From: Rhypophila decipiens | Taxonomy: Eukaryota; Ascomycota; Sordariomycetes; Sordariales; Naviculisporaceae | Reading direction: 5' to 3' | Assembly: GCA_033297075.1 (NCBI GenBank) | Contig: MU858060.1 | Location: 1 to 64,000, forward strand | Length of the DNA: 64,000 nt | Shown here: positions 11,647 to 21,212 of the stretch, piece by piece | Numbering within the stretch: the stretch's first letter is position 1 | How the letters are laid out: each line of letters opens with the position of its first letter | Translations under genes and position numbers: made by a program | Notes under the pieces: model-generated | Seen by the model: only the letters and a program-made list of their open reading frames with translations | The model's database searches: none | Told to the model about the DNA's origin: nothing

Positions 11647-12876
11647 ATGACCCCGTCCGGCCAGGTACGCGATGCCTGTGACCGATGTCACAGCATCAAG
11701 ACACGTTGTGAGCGCATAGTAGGTGATCAGCTCGGCTGCCAGCGGTGCACTCGTTTGGGGAAGCCGTGTTCCTACAGTCCTCCGGGTCAGACGGGTCGGC
11801 CACCAGGAGGTCGCAAGCGCAAGGAGCCCGATGGAGGGGCGCCCGAGGGTCCGGATCGTTCCTTCCAGCAGAGTTCCAGGAGCCCAGAACGGTTTGACGA
11901 TCCGGGCAACATCAACGTGGTCCCCTGCGCGACCAGGACAGCTCTTCCGTCTCCTGACGTATCCGAGCCCGCCATTTTTCTGGATTCTGTGCTGCATCTG
12001 ACACCACCGGAGCCTGGGCAGTACGATGTCTCATTTGGGATGCAAGACTTTGCAATGTCACCATGGCGGTCTTATGCGCCCGACATTATGTCTCCAAGCG
12101 ACATCACGATGGAAACCCAGAACGAAACCAACCCAATGTACCCACCACCGCCACCATCCCACGCGCCACCCCAGGCGGCCATGCAGCCATACCCTCCCGA
12201 GCAGCAGGCTAGCTCTCGTAACCAGTACAAGGCCACGGCATCTCCATCCGACACAACACACATGCAGCTAATGCAGCTCGCAAATCTCCAGTCCAGACTT
12301 CTGGTGCTGGGGAAGTCCGTGGCCGAGGCATCCGATAGCCGCTCCTCCATTGAAGAGGTGCTCATCGTCAGCGAAAGTTTTATCACGAGTTTCCAGACCA
12401 TCGAACCGCTTTGTTACCGACTGCCCGTGAGGAACACCAACACGATGACGCCAACCCAACAGCAAAAAGAGACCAAGACGAGCCAGACAGCCATTTTCCT
12501 CGTTTCGAATTGCTACCTCAACCTGATTGATATCTTCGAGACACTGGTCGCTCAGTTGCAGCATGAACGAGACTTTGGGGAAGCCACTGAGGATCGAGGA
12601 CGCCCTCCGCAGCAAACCTTGGTCAGCATCGGTTCGACTGGACTGTCGCTGTCCAGGCAAGCAGCTGCCGAAGTCCACCTTCACTTGGTCTTTCGCATGT
12701 TTGATCGTCTGGCTGTCAGTCTGGGAGCTCGTGGGGATAGTACCGACACGTCTGATGGTGACAAGATGGCGCAGAGCATTGCGGGCCTGGCAGGCCGGGC
12801 GGTCCGCGATCTGGCCACGCTTGAAGAAAGGATATCAGATAGACGGGGCAAGGCCAAGTTTGTTATAGAGGAATAA
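11647..12876 (+). CDS. AflR-like Zn2Cys6 transcription factor
   Basis: Probable pathway-specific activator of the cluster. The protein has 409 aa and no intron. The binuclear zinc cluster is at residues 11-41 with six cysteines (11, 14, 21, 31, 34, 41), spaced C-x2-C-x6-C-x9-C-x2-C-x6-C. A basic stretch (GGRKRK) follows. The middle is Pro/Gln/Ser-rich, and the C-terminal half (residues 200-409), including NCYLNLIDIFETL, resembles the AflR regulatory domain. The start chosen is the ATG in CAAAATGACC; the reading frame extends 11 codons further upstream but without an ATG. The gene sits between the exporter (divergent) and the ligase (convergent). The conserved elements upstream of the other cluster genes are candidates for its sites. 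Confidence 0.92.
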   Translation: MTPSGQVRDACDRCHSIKTRCERIVGDQLGCQRCTRLGKPCSYSPPGQTGRPPGGRKRKEPDGGAPEGPDRSFQQSSRSPERFDDPGNINVVPCATRTALPSPDVSEPAIFLDSVLHLTPPEPGQYDVSFGMQDFAMSPWRSYAPDIMSPSDITMETQNETNPMYPPPPPSHAPPQAAMQPYPPEQQASSRNQYKATASPSDTTHMQLMQLANLQSRLLVLGKSVAEASDSRSSIEEVLIVSESFITSFQTIEPLCYRLPVRNTNTMTPTQQQKETKTSQTAIFLVSNCYLNLIDIFETLVAQLQHERDFGEATEDRGRPPQQTLVSIGSTGLSLSRQAAAEVHLHLVFRMFDRLAVSLGARGDSTDTSDGDKMAQSIAGLAGRAVRDLATLEERISDRRGKAKFVIEE

Positions 12877-13181
12877 CCTGAATCGCTAGAATAGACAATG
12901 AACAAAATTCTGGCCCGGGCAGACCATGTGTTTGAAGTTTGCAAGGATTTCAAGGATTGCAAACCTGGAACTAAATAAGCTTAAACTTTGCTCAATTTCG
13001 TCAACCAATGGCAGCTTTGCGGAAACTTTTATTTCCGCCCGAACCCCTGCTGACTAATCAAAAGTACCTTCAAACCGTAACTTGACTTTCTGCTGCACTC
13101 AACTCCGACTGAAGCTCCAGCGAGTCCGATGCTTCAAAGCCGCGTCGGTTTCGAAACATTCTTTTTTATTCAAATGGTCGC
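12877..13181. other. Convergent 3' region between the regulator and ligase genes
   Basis: Non-coding, shared 3' flank. It includes an 8 bp inverted repeat, GTTTGCAA (12937-12944) and TTGCAAAC (12957-12964), that could form a small hairpin. Confidence 0.6.
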
Positions 13182-14885
13182 TCAGTCATAAGCACGGTCA
13201 ATCACATACCTGAACCGATAAGTCGCCTCGGCTCGCATAATCTCGCCCTTTGGAGTCCGCGGCACCACCTCGTCCCTGACCACCACAATCATGTCCCTGT
13301 CCAGCGGCACCGGCACATGCCCATTGACGCACTGATCGACAGTCGCGCGGATTCGGTTCAGAACATCTTGGTCCGACAACCGGCATTCCTTCTTGACAAA
13401 GACGAGCAAGACTGGCCTCTCCCGCCGCTGTCCGGCCAGCAAGGCCGCATCCACCACATCGGCATGGCACTTCTCCACGGCGTCCTCGTACGACCTCGAC
13501 AAGAGCAAGACGCAGTCCACCGCTGTGGGGTTCACCTCGAGCACGTCCGACCTCCGCCCCAAGCACTTGTATCGCTCTTGAGACGGGTGTTTGACAAACA
13601 CGTCCCCCGTGTGGAGTGAGCCGTCGGCCCTGTTGGCCCATTTCTTTGCATCCATGCCCGGGAGTGTGGGCAGCACGACCAGCTCAAACAGCTGCTCGCC
13701 GCCGGCCCAAACACTCCCTTCCTCGTCGCCCAGCGGACGGAACACGAGATGGGGCGCCGTCTCTGCGTCGGGCTGGGCGTAATCCCAGTATCTGGCGTCG
13801 CCGGCCGAGGCGGCGGAGCTCAGACCGAAAGGGACCTCGGTCATGCCGTACTCGGTGGCCAGCCGCACCCCCGCGGCGAGCAGACGGTCGGCCGTGCTGC
13901 TTGCCAACACCCCGCCCACGCAGACGACCATGATGCACCGGCGGAGCGCATCGATGCCCTCGCTGGTCTCGGCGGCCTGGTAGATGAAGGACGGCTGGAC
14001 CCAGACGACCTGGGGTCTTGTCTCGGCGAGGATGGTGGCCGATGAGGCCTCGTGCGCGCTGGCGTCCTCGCGGGACCAGCTGGCGCGGGCGCCGGAGCGG
14101 ACGAAGGAGAAGAGGATGCCGCTGAAGCCGGCCATCCAGTGGAGCCACGAGCCCATGAAGAAGGTCTTGTCGTGGAAGACTGGGGGGAGACCGCGGAGGG
14201 TCGAGAGCAGAGAGCGGTGGCTTTTGGGGACGAGCTTGGGGGCACCGGAGGAGGCGGATGAGTGTATCATGACGGCGATTTCCTCGGATACGCCAGTGCT
14301 TTCTGCTGGCGGCGTCCAACAGATGTCGCCATCGGCAGAGACAGTCCTGACTTTAAGCAGCTGCTCTTTCGTTGGTAATGGTATGCTCGAGTAAATCGAG
14401 TTGGCCGTGCCGTTCACCACCAGCTTGCAGCTCGCCTCTTTTACAAGAAGCTGCACGTGTTCTTGTGGTAGGGTTGGGGCAATCAAGAGAATGATGTGGC
14501 CCATTCGGATGAGCGCCAGAAGGGTGATGACGGATTCGATCGAGGCGTAGATGCGAAACCCAATCACGAGAGGAGTGCTAGGACTGGACTGCCGGCCATC
14601 CGCCGCCGCCGACGATGACGATGACGTATTGGAGTTGCGGATTGGGATGCCATGTTGGTCGCAGTAGATACGGATTGCCCTGCTAGCCATATCCCACACC
14701 CATTCCGGAGAGTAATAGGCGTAGGTAGCAGCACTACCGCCACCTGCTGCTGCTGTTGTGGGGAACCCAAACGAGTCACCCGAAAGAGATTTTCCATGCT
14801 TGACAAATTCTTGAAGAGTATGTGAGTCCAAGGCCTCACGGCAAACGACAACCCTGGGCGGCTCCTCTACGGTGACAGCCATCAT
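13182..14885 (-). CDS. Stand-alone adenylate-forming acyl/aryl ligase (ANL superfamily)
   Basis: Expected to activate a carboxylic acid with ATP as the acyl-AMP and probably transfer it to CoA or a carrier protein. The protein has 567 aa and a single exon. Core motifs: the P-loop is IHSSASSGAPKLVPKSH (Gly/Ser-poor compared with the usual TSGSTGxPK), then YGMTE, TGD near residue 432, GRRSD, and the C-terminal PKGEIMR with the catalytic Lys. There is no phosphopantetheine-carrier domain and no reductase domain, so it is not an NRPS-like enzyme. It also lacks an obvious peroxisomal targeting tripeptide (it ends RAYD). Inside this cluster the plausible substrates are PABA (giving 4-aminobenzoyl-CoA as a PKS starter) or the polyketide acid (giving an acyl donor for the NAT). 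The sequence alone does not choose between them. The first two codons are both ATG. Confidence 0.85.
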   Translation of the reverse strand: MMAVTVEEPPRVVVCREALDSHTLQEFVKHGKSLSGDSFGFPTTAAAGGGSAATYAYYSPEWVWDMASRAIRIYCDQHGIPIRNSNTSSSSSAAADGRQSSPSTPLVIGFRIYASIESVITLLALIRMGHIILLIAPTLPQEHVQLLVKEASCKLVVNGTANSIYSSIPLPTKEQLLKVRTVSADGDICWTPPAESTGVSEEIAVMIHSSASSGAPKLVPKSHRSLLSTLRGLPPVFHDKTFFMGSWLHWMAGFSGILFSFVRSGARASWSREDASAHEASSATILAETRPQVVWVQPSFIYQAAETSEGIDALRRCIMVVCVGGVLASSTADRLLAAGVRLATEYGMTEVPFGLSSAASAGDARYWDYAQPDAETAPHLVFRPLGDEEGSVWAGGEQLFELVVLPTLPGMDAKKWANRADGSLHTGDVFVKHPSQERYKCLGRRSDVLEVNPTAVDCVLLLSRSYEDAVEKCHADVVDAALLAGQRRERPVLLVFVKKECRLSDQDVLNRIRATVDQCVNGHVPVPLDRDMIVVVRDEVVPRTPKGEIMRAEATYRFRYVIDRAYD

Positions 14886-15329
14886 GAACTGTGGTGGTGT
14901 AGGTAAGGGGCGTTAACACAGCGATCAGGATCTTGCTCGGCTCACTTTGCGAAGCGGTCAAAGGTGATGGCAATTACATGTATGTGCTGACAGGGCCCGA
15001 GATATACATACATGAAGCGAAGCCTTGGCCCTTGCAGTTTGCCAAAGTCCGGACCTTTGACAACGTAGTAGGGTGGTGGCAATTATGGATCGGCTTGGGG
15101 GATGGGTGAGTGAGGCGAGTAAATCCCCGTTGGCGTTTCCACCGTCGGCGGCTTTTCCTCACTTTCTAACCAGTGCTTGCCGGTACGTAGATTTGAAGAA
15201 AAACGCCGAACCAACGATCAACAATAGAATATCCCTTTGAGGTCAAAGGGGAGTACCAACGTCTGCCTGTGGAACAAATGTTGAGGATGGTCGGCAGGTG
15301 GACCCTCGTTGCAAAAGGATTCACAAAGA
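14886..15329. other. Ligase promoter and FMO 3' flank
   Basis: Non-coding. It holds TACATGTA at 14975-14982, 90 bp upstream of the ligase ATG, and the best copy of the cluster GC-rich element at 15139-15157. Confidence 0.7.
15139..15157 (+). promoter_or_regulatory. Cluster element CCACCGTCGGCGGCTTTTC (ligase promoter)
   Basis: This copy is the reference for the family. It contains CCG-T-CGG, an inverted CGG pair of the kind bound by Zn2Cys6 proteins, followed by CGG and a T-run. It lies about 254 bp upstream of the ligase ATG. Confidence 0.6.
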
Positions 15330-17009
15330 CTAAGATCCGCGAGATTGTTGAACCTGCCGCCATTCCTCAACAAGGCCCCGGTAATCCGCCGGTCGATGCT
15401 GCTCCACGAGATTCCGCCACCGGCCCTTCTTGCGTAAACGCCTCAGTCCGACGTCCTCGAGGAGCAGGTCAATGTACGGCAGGGCGTCCAAGACCAGGTC
15501 GGGGAACGGCGAGCCCAGACGGCGCATTTGCTGGTACGCCATGTTGCAATGGGTCCATTGGCGACATGTCTGTGCATCAACCGGGGATAGGGCACGCTGG
15601 AGGAATGCGCTGCTCCAGACCGCCTGTGCTTGAGCGACAAGTGTCGTGTGGACGGACTGGTAGAAGCCGACGAATACGAGGTTGTTGAAGTGGTTGAGTT
15701 GAGGGTTCAAGGGGGTCATGAAGCGGTAGAGTTGCAGAGGGGGTGATGATGTGGAACTTGCACGTGTCCTTGGGGGCTGCTTTTTGCAGAGTAGCTGGAT
15801 GCTTGGGCAGATGTTGTTGAGATGTTGCAGCGTTTCTGACTTGTCCTCTTCTTCCAGTACTCCTCCTCCTTTTTCGATGCCGCTGAAGCAGACATTGGGC
15901 GTGTGTTTCCAACCGGTGCATGCCACGACGACGGTTACATGGTCTATCACCTGGCCGTCGGAGAGATGGACTGTGTTGCCGTCCTTGAAGGCTTCGATCT
16001 CGGCATGGTGCACGATGATCCTTCCGTCCCTGACCAGGTCAAACCAGTCAGTCTCGTAGTTGTGCACGCTGAGCGAATTGCCCATCCAAAAGGTCGAGAA
16101 TCTGGGCCGAAGCGGCGCCAGTCTGGTGCTAATGCTGATATACCCCGAGGTCCACAAGACCAGACAGTCAAGGAATGCCCAAAACATGGCGCAGAGGACC
16201 CGGCCCAGCCATGATGCGGTGAAGTAGCGCTGTGTAGCCGAAGCGAGGGGGTTCGGGTCAAACCATGTAAAGACGCGTGTTGAAGTTATCCGCGAGATGG
16301 AAAGGGCGTTGCCGAGGAGTCCTCGTCTCCGCCACATCCACGAAGGGCCGCGACCCCCAGCTCGGATGAGCATGTGGACGGTGGCTTCCGGGCTTGCTGT
16401 TGCAGCCGTGTAGCAAACATCCCAAGCCGATTTGTTGGCCCCGATGACCACCACATGTCCATTGGCATCTCGTAGATGATTTGCCTGCGAGCTGAGGTCT
16501 ACGGCATGGAAGAATTTGCCATTGAACCTGTCTTGAAGTCCAGGATAGGAGGGACTCAGCGGCTGCGAAGTGAGTCCCGTCGCGACAGCAATGTTGCGTG
16601 CCATCAGAGACTCACTGCCACAACCTGAAGCAAATTCGACACACCATGTTCCATCCTCGCCCAATGTAGCCGCTTCCACTTTGGTCCTCAACCTAGTTCT
16701 CCGGAACAGGTCGAAGTGGTGGGCAAAGTCGCAAAGATATCGGTGGACCACAGGGCCCGGGATATGCTGACCCGGCTCGAGCCCATATCGCTTCAAACCC
16801 ATGGGGAAGTCGCTGAATTCGTACGACCCGACCACGTTGTTGGTCTTGAGCCCCGGGTAGAGCCTCTCCTGCGCCCAGACGCCGCCGATGCTGTCAGCGC
16901 TGTCGACGATGAGTATTTTGGCTTGAGGGAGGCTTTCCGAGTAAGTCTTGGCGACGGCAAGGCCATGGAGGCCGGCGCCGATGACGAGCAGGTCAATTGG
17001 GTTTGACAT
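15330..17009 (-). CDS. FAD/NADPH flavin monooxygenase (FMO family)
   Basis: Class B flavoprotein monooxygenase of 559 aa, a single exon. The FAD-binding Rossmann motif GAGLHG is at residues 11-16 with the acidic end of the second strand (VDSAD) and the GGVW motif. The FATGL-like ATG motif appears as VATGLTSQ, and the NADPH-binding motif is VIGANKSAWD. A second conserved block, VVACTGWKH, lies in the C-terminal half. FMOs oxygenate nitrogen or sulfur, or perform hydroxylation and Baeyer-Villiger-type reactions. In a PABA pathway, N-hydroxylation of the aniline is one attractive possibility and hydroxylation or rearrangement of the polyketide is another. A hydrophobic stretch near residues 280-300 (LCAMFWAFLDCLVLW) might associate with membranes. 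It is minus-strand, like the ligase and the ADC synthase gene. Confidence 0.9.
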   Translation of the reverse strand: MSNPIDLLVIGAGLHGLAVAKTYSESLPQAKILIVDSADSIGGVWAQERLYPGLKTNNVVGSYEFSDFPMGLKRYGLEPGQHIPGPVVHRYLCDFAHHFDLFRRTRLRTKVEAATLGEDGTWCVEFASGCGSESLMARNIAVATGLTSQPLSPSYPGLQDRFNGKFFHAVDLSSQANHLRDANGHVVVIGANKSAWDVCYTAATASPEATVHMLIRAGGRGPSWMWRRRGLLGNALSISRITSTRVFTWFDPNPLASATQRYFTASWLGRVLCAMFWAFLDCLVLWTSGYISISTRLAPLRPRFSTFWMGNSLSVHNYETDWFDLVRDGRIIVHHAEIEAFKDGNTVHLSDGQVIDHVTVVVACTGWKHTPNVCFSGIEKGGGVLEEEDKSETLQHLNNICPSIQLLCKKQPPRTRASSTSSPPLQLYRFMTPLNPQLNHFNNLVFVGFYQSVHTTLVAQAQAVWSSAFLQRALSPVDAQTCRQWTHCNMAYQQMRRLGSPFPDLVLDALPYIDLLLEDVGLRRLRKKGRWRNLVEQHRPADYRGLVEEWRQVQQSRGS

Positions 17010-17475
17010 TTGTGGACTGGAGACGGAGAATGAAGCACCGTGACGACTGGTATTGATAGCAGACGGGTTACATGCACCAATGTTATAAGATTCCCTGCAA
17101 TACTACATGTACATACCCGCACAGGTTCAGCTCTCCGTACTCGGTACTGGGGGTCCATACCACCGGCGGCTTTTCTTTGCCTTTCGACAGGTCATCGGCG
17201 GGTTCAAGCTAGAACGCAATCTGCCCTGGTAGAGGTGACGCGTGCAAGACTTGGAAAGGAACTGACATCACTTCAAAACAACGCAGAGACTAACATTGGA
17301 GATTAACACTGACATCAAAGTAGGTGTTCTGATGACAGAGTATCTAGCCATTGGCAGAATGAATTTAATCAAGAATAGTCTGGTAGTTACATGTATTGAT
17401 CCATCTGCTCGTCACGACTGGATTCATTCACAGCTACATCCACGACAAAGGAGATGTACAGTACACTCTTCACAA
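17010..17475. other. FMO promoter and ADC synthase 3' flank
   Basis: Non-coding. It holds TACATGTA at 17104-17111 (95 bp from the FMO ATG) and the GC-rich cluster element at 17160-17175. A second ACATGTA lies near 17389, close to the ADC synthase stop. Confidence 0.7.
17160..17175 (+). promoter_or_regulatory. Cluster element CCACCGGCGGCTTTTC (FMO promoter)
   Basis: Identical to the ligase copy apart from a 3 bp deletion (TCG) in the centre. It lies about 151 bp upstream of the FMO ATG. Confidence 0.6.
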
Positions 17476-19836
17476 TCACACACTCATGGCCCCCAGGACA
17501 CTCGCCGCCTTGGTCTCCATCTCGTGAAACTCGGCCAGAACATCACTCTGAATCGTAACAGCACCGCCAGCACCAACCCTCCACACCATTCCTTGACCTA
17601 GTTGATCTTTTTCTTTTCCGCCGTGGTTCCGAAACGCTGTCCGGATAACCACAGAAAAGTCCCCCCCGCCGCCGACGTCCATGTACCCCAGCACACCAGC
17701 ATAAACCCCCCGCGGCCTTCTCTCCAGATTCCTCAGCACCTCGCACGACCTTTTCTTGGGCGCCCCCGTCATGGAACCCGGCGGCAGCGACACCCTCAGG
17801 ACGTCAATACCTGTAGTACGCTGTTGTCTTCTCCTGCCCTGCAGCAGCTGCTGCGCCGGAATCTGCCCCTCGATGGCCGACACAAGCTGGTACACAGTCT
17901 CGTACTCCTCCACCACCATGAGCTGCGACACGCGGCAGTTGGCGGCGCCCACCACGCCGCTCAGGTCGTGACGGATCAGGTCGACGATCATCAGGTTCTC
18001 GGCCTGCTCCTTGGAGGACTGCAGGATTGCATATGCGTCCTCTCGCGTTACTCCTGGGGCCTTGCTGACTGTGCCCTTGATGGGGCGGAACTCGACGTGT
18101 CCGGTGCGATCCCAGTGGAGGAAGCGCTCTGGACTGCTGCTGAGGATGGTTACGCCTCCTATTGCCCCAACCCCAGAAGATTCTGGTGACATTGACTTGA
18201 TGTTGACCGCGTCGAGCTGTATAAAGGCGCCAAAAGGGGCCGTGTTGCGACGGCGGAGTTTCTTGTACAGCCGCCAGGGATCGAGCGTCCCCGGGCAGAG
18301 GAGCTTGCTCTCGTCGGTGAGACAGAGCTCGTACGAGTCCCCCGTGGCCAGCACGTCCTGGCAGGCGGCGACTTTGGCGCAGTATTCTGCCTGGGTCGGT
18401 CTGATGATGCGCGAGCGTGCCAGATCCGCTTCCAGCACCGGGTCTGTGTTTCCATTGTCTTGCTGCTGCCTTGTTCTTGCTGTCACCTGCATGTAACAGA
18501 TTATGCCCGCCATGTCGTGCATCCACCGTCCGTCGTCTGGTAGCAGTGTCTGCACTACCACAGTCGACGATCGGTGGTCGATGACGATGCTGCGGTGGAC
18601 AAAAACCATGTTCACGTCGGCCGCGTCTTGGTTTGGCGCAGCGGCGCAGGACGGGTCGAGGTCGACATGTATGGTTTCCAGCCCGGCCTCGTAGGATATG
18701 TAGCCCAACCAACCACCCCAGAAGGGCACATCGTCAGGTAGGCTGTCTTGTTCTGGCATGTTCCTATCCAATGCCTCTTGAAGCAGCGGCCACACTTGGT
18801 CAATCGAGGCTTGTTTCTTAATCTTGGGAGCTGGACTGGACCTTGTTGCGTAGTAGAGCGTCCTGTCGGCCACCTGATATATGAGCCGCGGGGAGGTGCT
18901 GGAGTCAACAAGCCCCAGTATGCTGAAGCGGCCCCTGGGGTGATCTTGCGAGTCCAGCAGAATCGCTGCATACCCTGCGTCGCGAAGGGTCTCGTGCAAT
19001 CTGGTTGCTTCGATGCCCGTTGCTTCGTGTCTTTTCCAATCCAGATTCGACGCACGACGGTCGGTATGGTTGCCCTTGCGCTGCGCAAGATGCTGGCAAG
19101 TAGAGTCTCTAGAGGCTGACTCGGAGGGACCAGACAACAGTCTGATGATGTATTCAGCATCCACATGGCGAGACGGGCGATGCAAAGAACTCCATGTCCT
19201 TGCCTGCGCCCACCAATTCTCCATCATCCGCCGTGCGGCCGCGGCAGTGGTGCATTCCGACTCGGGGTGAAACTGCACGCCCCAAAACGGTTTGGTGCCA
19301 TGTCGTGCGGCCAACAGGATATCGCCGTTGAAGCCATCGTCGTGATCCCAAGCGAGGGGCACCAAGGCACCGCCAGATGAGTTTGATGGCAGACGAACGC
19401 GCAGAGAATGGTAGTTGGTGGCATAGAATGCACCAGTGCCGACAAAGATGTCCGTCTGCTGGTGCGAGACCTTGGTCACGATGCCGTGTCGGGGCCGTGG
19501 TAGTTTCTCAATGGTTCCCCCGTGGGCCAAGGCGAGAGACTGGAAACCCAGGCACACGCCGAAGATGGGCAGAAGATCTTGTTCACCGAGCTTCCACAGC
19601 TGACTGATCAGGCCAATGTCCTCGGGCTTGGAGGGATGGCCCGGTCCCGGTCCAATCACTACGGCATCAAAATTGCGGACTAAAAGGGGGAGACTCTTGG
19701 GCACCACAAGGGGCGTGTCGTGGTGTATCACCGTCACTTGTACACCCAGTGTCGTTTCCAGCAGTCCGACGACGTTGTTGGTGAAGGAGTCGTAGGCGTC
19801 AATAAATAGGATGTGTCCAGTGCGCTGGGAGTCCAT
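17476..19836 (-). CDS. Aminodeoxychorismate synthase, fused PabA-PabB (cluster copy)
   Basis: Makes 4-amino-4-deoxychorismate from chorismate and glutamine, the committed step to PABA. The protein has 786 aa and a single exon. Residues 10-210 are a class I glutamine amidotransferase with the Cys95-His190-Glu192 triad (GVCLGFQ, VQFHPES). Residues 290-770 are the chorismate-binding synthase, including GYISYEAG, LIRHDLSG, GSMTGAPKKRS and GVYAGVLGY. The signature PIKGT with Lys587 is known to separate ADC synthase from anthranilate synthase (PIAGT), so PABA rather than anthranilate is expected. Fungal folate synthesis uses the same fused architecture, so this is probably a duplicated pathway copy; that needs a genome check. 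No class IV PLP-dependent ADC lyase is encoded in the cluster, so lyase activity must be supplied elsewhere. It is divergent from the NAT gene with a 345 bp shared promoter. Confidence 0.93.
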   Translation of the reverse strand: MDSQRTGHILFIDAYDSFTNNVVGLLETTLGVQVTVIHHDTPLVVPKSLPLLVRNFDAVVIGPGPGHPSKPEDIGLISQLWKLGEQDLLPIFGVCLGFQSLALAHGGTIEKLPRPRHGIVTKVSHQQTDIFVGTGAFYATNYHSLRVRLPSNSSGGALVPLAWDHDDGFNGDILLAARHGTKPFWGVQFHPESECTTAAAARRMMENWWAQARTWSSLHRPSRHVDAEYIIRLLSGPSESASRDSTCQHLAQRKGNHTDRRASNLDWKRHEATGIEATRLHETLRDAGYAAILLDSQDHPRGRFSILGLVDSSTSPRLIYQVADRTLYYATRSSPAPKIKKQASIDQVWPLLQEALDRNMPEQDSLPDDVPFWGGWLGYISYEAGLETIHVDLDPSCAAAPNQDAADVNMVFVHRSIVIDHRSSTVVVQTLLPDDGRWMHDMAGIICYMQVTARTRQQQDNGNTDPVLEADLARSRIIRPTQAEYCAKVAACQDVLATGDSYELCLTDESKLLCPGTLDPWRLYKKLRRRNTAPFGAFIQLDAVNIKSMSPESSGVGAIGGVTILSSSPERFLHWDRTGHVEFRPIKGTVSKAPGVTREDAYAILQSSKEQAENLMIVDLIRHDLSGVVGAANCRVSQLMVVEEYETVYQLVSAIEGQIPAQQLLQGRRRQQRTTGIDVLRVSLPPGSMTGAPKKRSCEVLRNLERRPRGVYAGVLGYMDVGGGGDFSVVIRTAFRNHGGKEKDQLGQGMVWRVGAGGAVTIQSDVLAEFHEMETKAASVLGAMSV

Positions 19837-20181
19837 GGTAACCCTATTAATTCTTGAGTAAATATTCTTAGGTAAATCGATTTAGAATTCGGGAAGACAT
19901 GGATGTAAATATGGGCGATACGACGAAACAGGTACTCCAACATGTAACATGCTTTGAATGTTGACTGGGTTGATGTCCAGTGAGAGTGGCTCCGGTCGGC
20001 GGTTTTTCTTGTTGCAAGCCGAGGTTTACATCTATGCTCGGCGGGTTTCTGACCATCACCACTGTAGAGAAAAAATTTGAAACAAGCCAATGTCTACAAA
20101 TGCCTTGTAACGCTCCTTGATTTACCGACAAACCTTTACCAACTACGGGTTAACCGAAAAATAACAACCCTTGCTGATCCA
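19837..20181. promoter_or_regulatory. Bidirectional promoter, ADC synthase / NAT
   Basis: Head-to-head spacing suggests co-regulation of PABA supply and arylamine acylation. From left to right it holds an exact 14 bp ATTCTTGAGTAAAT (19850-19863) with an immediate degenerate tandem copy (19864-19877), AACATGTA (19939-19946), and the GC-rich cluster element (19990-20008). Confidence 0.7.
19990..20008 (+). promoter_or_regulatory. Cluster element CTCCGGTCGGCGGTTTTTC (ADC synthase/NAT promoter)
   Basis: Same length as the ligase copy, with matching TCGGCGG and TTTTC blocks. It is about 154 bp from the ADC synthase ATG and 174 bp from the NAT ATG, so one site could serve both genes. Confidence 0.6.
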
Positions 20182-21212
20182 ATGGCGTCTCTTCTCTCGG
20201 CCGAACAGGTCGAGGCCTATCTCGACCGCATCTCACTGCCCGCAAGTGCAAGGATACTACTCAAGGAGGGACCAAATGGAAGCCAAGCGCTCGAAGCCGT
20301 CACCATCTTGCAGCAACACCACATGGCCGCCGTCCCCTTTGAGAACCTCGACCTCCATTACTCGTCTCACCGATCTCTTCCGCAGCAGACCGAGAGCGTC
20401 TACGACACAGTGGTGCGCCGTCAGCGGGGCGGAACATGTCCCCAAGTGCACCAGCTGTTCTCTCACCTCTTGCGCGCCTTTGGCTTCTCGGTCTACTGCA
20501 CCGGGGCCCGCCTCAATGCCTCGGCAAGCCCGGTAGCCAAGGTGGATGTGGACAGGTCGACTATTGCTTATGGGCCGTTGTGAGTAAGACCTGCCCAAAA
20601 GCAACTTGATTGCTGCGACCGGGCCACTGCTAATGATACAACAGAATTCACGTTGCCACCCTCGTCGAGATCCAGGGTCGTAGACACCTCGTCGATACCA
20701 ACCTCGGGCCGGCCGGCTCACCGTCCCCGGTGCCGCTGCAACACGACAAACCAGAGGTCGACATCTGGCCCCGAAGGCGCCGCATGATCTACGATACTCT
20801 GCCGGGCATGTCGTCGTCTGACGGAAAGTGGTGGCGTCTGCAGGTGCAGGAGCCAGACCATATATGGATGGACGTCTGCTGCTTTACCGAGACAGAATGG
20901 ACCCCGGTCGACTTTGAGATCATGGTATCGGGAATAGGCCAGCTGGGTGCCGGATGGTTCAGGTCTTTGGTCGTTTGCTACCGCATTATTCTCGAGGACA
21001 GCTCGCCGGTGGGATACCTCTTGATGCTGCACGACGAGCTGCGACGCTACTACAAGGGCAGGTTGACTGTTGTTCAAAAGCTGTACAGCGAGGAGGAACG
21101 AGTGACGCTTCTTCGTGAAGACTTTGGAGTGAATTTGAGCAGCCAGGAACGCAAGAGCATCAGCGGTACGGTTGGGGAACTGAAAGACGCAGATCATGAT
21201 TTCTATGGCTAG
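20182..21212 (+). CDS. Arylamine N-acyltransferase (NAT family)
   Basis: Transfers an acyl group from acyl-CoA to an aromatic amine through an acyl-Cys intermediate. Exons 20182-20579 and 20645-21212 (65 bp GT-AG intron) encode 321 aa. The triad is visible: Cys86 in RGGTC, His135 in IHVATLVEI, Asp150 in HLVDTNLG. PABA is the classic NAT substrate, so its pairing with an ADC synthase is coherent. After the nucleophile the family usually reads RGGxCxExN; here it is RGGTCPQVH, with Gln and His at the Glu and Asn positions, which may signal an altered pocket. Bacterial precedent (RifF) shows NAT homologues releasing polyketides as amides, so it may off-load the PKS, which lacks a release domain. 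N-acetylation or malonylation as tailoring or self-protection is the simpler alternative. The start is the ATG in GATCCAATGGCG. Confidence 0.92.
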
